This document shows, piece by piece, positions 41,444 to 43,425 of a stretch of 43,425 bases of DNA. Both the position numbers and the translations under genes were made by a program. Position 1 is the stretch's first letter, and every line of letters starts with the position of its first letter. Source of the DNA: UBA3102 sp964413055 (lineage in GTDB: Bacteria; Bacillota; Desulfotomaculia; Desulfotomaculales; Pelotomaculaceae); assembly GCA_964413055.1 (NCBI GenBank), contig CAYPRB010000011.1, positions 1-43,425 on the forward strand, in the 5' to 3' direction. Under the pieces are notes generated by a model. That model searched no databases. It worked only from the letters and a program-made list of their open reading frames with translations, and was not told the DNA's origin.

Positions 41444-41465
41444 ATAAAAAATGAGGTGCAACCTC
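41444..41465 (-). terminator. Terminator directly after asp23
   Basis: GAGGT (41453-41457) and ACCTC (41461-41465) form a short stem, followed in the minus-strand RNA by AUUUUUUA from the A-run at 41446-41451. With the 41371-41427 hairpin it makes a tandem terminator. Confidence 0.6.
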
Positions 41466-41466
41466 T

Positions 41467-41862
41467 TTACTTTACCCTGTGTTCTTCTTCCTCCTCAGTC
41501 ACAAAAGCAACCCCCTGAACGTTAATGTTTACTTCTATAACGGCAAGACCCGTCGTATGTTCGACGGCATTTTTAACTCTCTCCTGAATTTCTCCCGCCA
41601 CGTCAGGAATGCGTACGCCGGAATTCATGATTACGTATAAGTCAATGGCAGCCTCTTTTTCGCCGACTTCCACCTTGACCCCCTTAGTCAAGTTTTTCCT
41701 ACCCAACTTTTCCACTATTCCGCCTACTAAACCACCGCTCATTCCAGCCATACCTTGAACCTCAATGGCAGACAATCCTGCTATCGTTTTTACCACTTCA
41801 TCGGCTATCTTGATTGAACCCAGCATGGTTCGTTCTTCCCGAGCAATTTCTTCGGCTACCAC
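41467..41862 (-). CDS. Asp23/Gls24 family alkaline-shock protein
   Basis: The 131-residue protein shows the family core LGSIKIADEVVKTIAGLSAIEVQGMAGMSGG, KGVKVEVGEKEAAIDLYVIMNSGVRIPDVAGEIQERVKNAVEHTTG and VIEVNINVQGV, ending in an acidic tail. Asp23 proteins form abundant envelope-associated assemblies linked to alkaline and cell-wall stress. It starts at GTG 41862, with GGGGGTG eight bases upstream. It is downstream of accC and upstream of the AmaP and DUF2273 genes, its usual partners. Confidence 0.92.
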   Translation of the reverse strand: MVAEEIAREERTMLGSIKIADEVVKTIAGLSAIEVQGMAGMSGGLVGGIVEKLGRKNLTKGVKVEVGEKEAAIDLYVIMNSGVRIPDVAGEIQERVKNAVEHTTGLAVIEVNINVQGVAFVTEEEEEHRVK

Positions 41863-41950
41863 TTTTGGACACCCCCGTTTATTTATTCACTCACGACTAT
41901 TATAATCACTTATTATTATATCAAATATGGAAAAATAACGCAATTACAAT

Positions 41951-43318
41951 CTAAAAAGGTTGCATTTCTTGAGTTTCTGTCAATATGCGTCTTTGAATGA
42001 AATTGGTATAGACGTCACCACGACGGAAAAAAACATTTCTTAATACTCGTTGGTGAAAAGGAATCGTAGTAGGAACCCCTTTTACTACCATTTCACGCAG
42101 GGAACGGTCCATCCGGTTAATAGCTTCCTCCCTGTTCTTACCCCATACGATCAGTTTCCCGATCATGGAATCATAATAGGAAGGAATAACGTAACCGTTA
42201 AACACCGCACTGTCAACCCGGACACCGGGTCCGCCGGGAGGCAAATAGGCTGTAATCTTGCCCGCCACCGGCATGAATTTTTTATCCGGCGCCTCGGCAT
42301 TAATCCTGCACTCAATGGCATGGCCGTTGATCTTAACATCTTCCTGGGAAAAATCAAGTCTTTCCCCGTATGCGATGCGAATTTGTTCTTTGATTAAATC
42401 AATCCCCGTTACCAATTCTGTTACCGGGTGTTCAACCTGAATCCTGGTGTTCATCTCCATAAAATAAAAGTTAAAGCTTTTATCCAATAGAAATTCTACC
42501 GTACCCGTGCTGAAATAATCCACCGCCCGGGCGGCCCGGACGGCCGTAGCGCCCATCTCCTCACGCAACTCCGGGGTTATAGTAGAAGAAGGTGCTTCTT
42601 CCAACACCTTCTGGTTGCGTCTTTGGATCGAACAGTCTCTTTCCCCCAGGTGCACCAGATGTCCGTACCTGTCTCCCAATACCTGAAATTCAATATGTCT
42701 AGGCTCTTCCAGGTATTTTTCAAGATATACTTCCCCACTGCCGAAAGCAGCTTCCGCTTCCGTCCGGGCGGTACTGACAGCTCTTTCCAACTCCCCGCAG
42801 TTTTGCACCACTCTCATGCCACGGCCTCCACCGCCGGAACTTGCTTTGATGATGACGGGATAACCTATTTTATCCGCCAGTTCCTGAACTTTTTTGCTAT
42901 CACTGATAACACCTTCTGAACCCGGCACCACCGGTACCCCGGCTTTAATCATCGTTTCCCTGGCCTGTGCCTTTACACCCATGAGTTGGATGGCTTTTGC
43001 CGGAGGTCCGATGAAAACAATACCGCAGGTTGAACACATCTCGGCAAAGTCAACGTTTTCAGATAAAAAACCGTAACCCGGGTGAATGGCTTCCGCCCCG
43101 GAAACAAGTGCCGCACTAATGATACTCGTTACATCCAGGTAACTCTTTGCAACGGACGGAGGGCCGATACAATACGCCTCATCCGCCCATAATACGTGCA
43201 AGCTGTTCCGGTCCGCCTCTGAATAAACGGCAACGGTTTTTATATTCATCTCGCGACAGGCACGTATTATACGAACCGCTATTTCACCCCGGTTAGCAAC
43301 CAAAATTTTTTTGAACAT
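41951..43318 (-). CDS. accC: Acetyl-CoA carboxylase biotin carboxylase subunit
   Basis: This 455-residue enzyme carboxylates the biotin on AccB using ATP and bicarbonate. Visible are KILVANRGEIAVRIIRACRE at the start, the ATP-grasp Gly-rich loop KASSGGGGRGMRVV, GERDCSIQRRNQKVLEEAPS, FYFMEMNTRIQVEHPVTE and HAIECRINAE. The ATG at 43318 has GGAG upstream; GTG 43324 is less favoured. accB lies immediately upstream on the same strand, so the pair form the start of the fatty-acid biosynthesis module. Confidence 0.96.
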   Translation of the reverse strand: MFKKILVANRGEIAVRIIRACREMNIKTVAVYSEADRNSLHVLWADEAYCIGPPSVAKSYLDVTSIISAALVSGAEAIHPGYGFLSENVDFAEMCSTCGIVFIGPPAKAIQLMGVKAQARETMIKAGVPVVPGSEGVISDSKKVQELADKIGYPVIIKASSGGGGRGMRVVQNCGELERAVSTARTEAEAAFGSGEVYLEKYLEEPRHIEFQVLGDRYGHLVHLGERDCSIQRRNQKVLEEAPSSTITPELREEMGATAVRAARAVDYFSTGTVEFLLDKSFNFYFMEMNTRIQVEHPVTELVTGIDLIKEQIRIAYGERLDFSQEDVKINGHAIECRINAEAPDKKFMPVAGKITAYLPPGGPGVRVDSAVFNGYVIPSYYDSMIGKLIVWGKNREEAINRMDRSLREMVVKGVPTTIPFHQRVLRNVFFRRGDVYTNFIQRRILTETQEMQPF

Positions 43319-43344
43319 CTTCACTCTCCGCCTCGATTTAAAAT

Positions 43345-43425
43345 TTATTCCTTAATCAAAAAAATTGTTTGTCCATACTCAACCGGCGTACCGTTGTCAA
43401 CTGAGATCTTGACCACTTCACCGGT
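43345..43425 (-). CDS. accB: Biotin carboxyl carrier protein of acetyl-CoA carboxylase, C-terminal fragment
   Basis: The last 26 codons before a TAA stop (43345-43347) read TGEVVKISVDNGTPVEYGQ then TIFLIKE, the C-terminal beta strands of AccB. The gene continues past the right edge of the window. The biotin-lysine motif is outside the window. Its 3' end is 26 bases upstream of the accC start, the classic accB-accC pair. Confidence 0.85.
   Translation of the reverse strand, partial: TGEVVKISVDNGTPVEYGQTIFLIKE

Noticed and set aside
1..43425. CRISPR arrays, tRNA and rRNA genes, riboswitches
   Set aside because: No regularly spaced short repeats, no tRNA cloverleaf or CCA-type end, no rRNA-like blocks and no clear T-box or other riboswitch were recognised by eye. 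A covariance search could still find small RNAs.

Overview
The window looks like chromosome from a spore-forming, strictly anaerobic Firmicute, most likely of the Desulfotomaculum/Pelotomaculum-like Peptococcaceae. This rests on the sporulation genes (spoVAC-D-E-F, spoIIAA-AB-sigF, dacF, spoIIM, spo0A, spoIVB), the ferredoxin-based metabolism (2-oxoacid:ferredoxin oxidoreductase, NfnAB-type transhydrogenase, FolD plus FchA) and the gene order. No database search was possible, so the taxonomic placement is inference.

Region 1 (1-8270, plus strand) is accessory DNA. It holds the 3' end of a Cys-rich DUF6076-like gene, then a Tn554-type trio: tyrosine recombinase tnpA, a tnpB-like gene that has lost its catalytic half, and tnpC. 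A complete BceAB-type ABC transporter with its BceRS two-component system follows, typical of antimicrobial-peptide sensing and resistance. Repeated and inverted motifs flank the recombinase genes, and plus-strand hairpins close the island just before the sporulation genes begin.

Region 2 (8274-19408, almost all minus strand) is a sporulation block. Read in the transcription direction it holds spoIIM, xerD, deoB, pdp, dacF, spoIIAA-spoIIAB-sigF, a dodecin, then spoVAC-spoVAD-spoVAE-spoVAF. Hairpin terminators separate dacF from spoIIAA, and the sigF/dodecin unit from spoVA.

Region 3 (19409-25951) holds a tiny plus-strand gene that matches MciZ, the sporulation inhibitor of FtsZ. It also has an M20 peptidase, a four-gene 2-oxoacid:ferredoxin oxidoreductase operon with overlapping genes, spo0A and spoIVB.

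Region 4 (25952-43425, minus strand) is one long housekeeping gene string. In the direction of transcription it runs accB(partial)-accC-asp23-amaP-DUF2273-nusB-nfnA-nfnB-xseA-folD-fchA-xseB-ispA-[OLE RNA]-oapA-dxs-tlyA-nadK-mnmM-argR-recN. The most striking element is the 789-bp gap between ispA and the following membrane-protein gene. It contains about 600 nt of GC-rich, structured, non-coding sequence whose two ends are exact 11-nt complements, preceded by a good sigma-A promoter. Size, position between ispA and dxs, and the four-helix membrane protein directly downstream all point to OLE RNA (ornate, large, extremophilic) with its partner OapA.

No rRNA, tRNA, CRISPR array or replication origin was seen. 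Starts were moved from the longest open frame wherever a Shine-Dalgarno sequence or family alignment favoured an internal codon.
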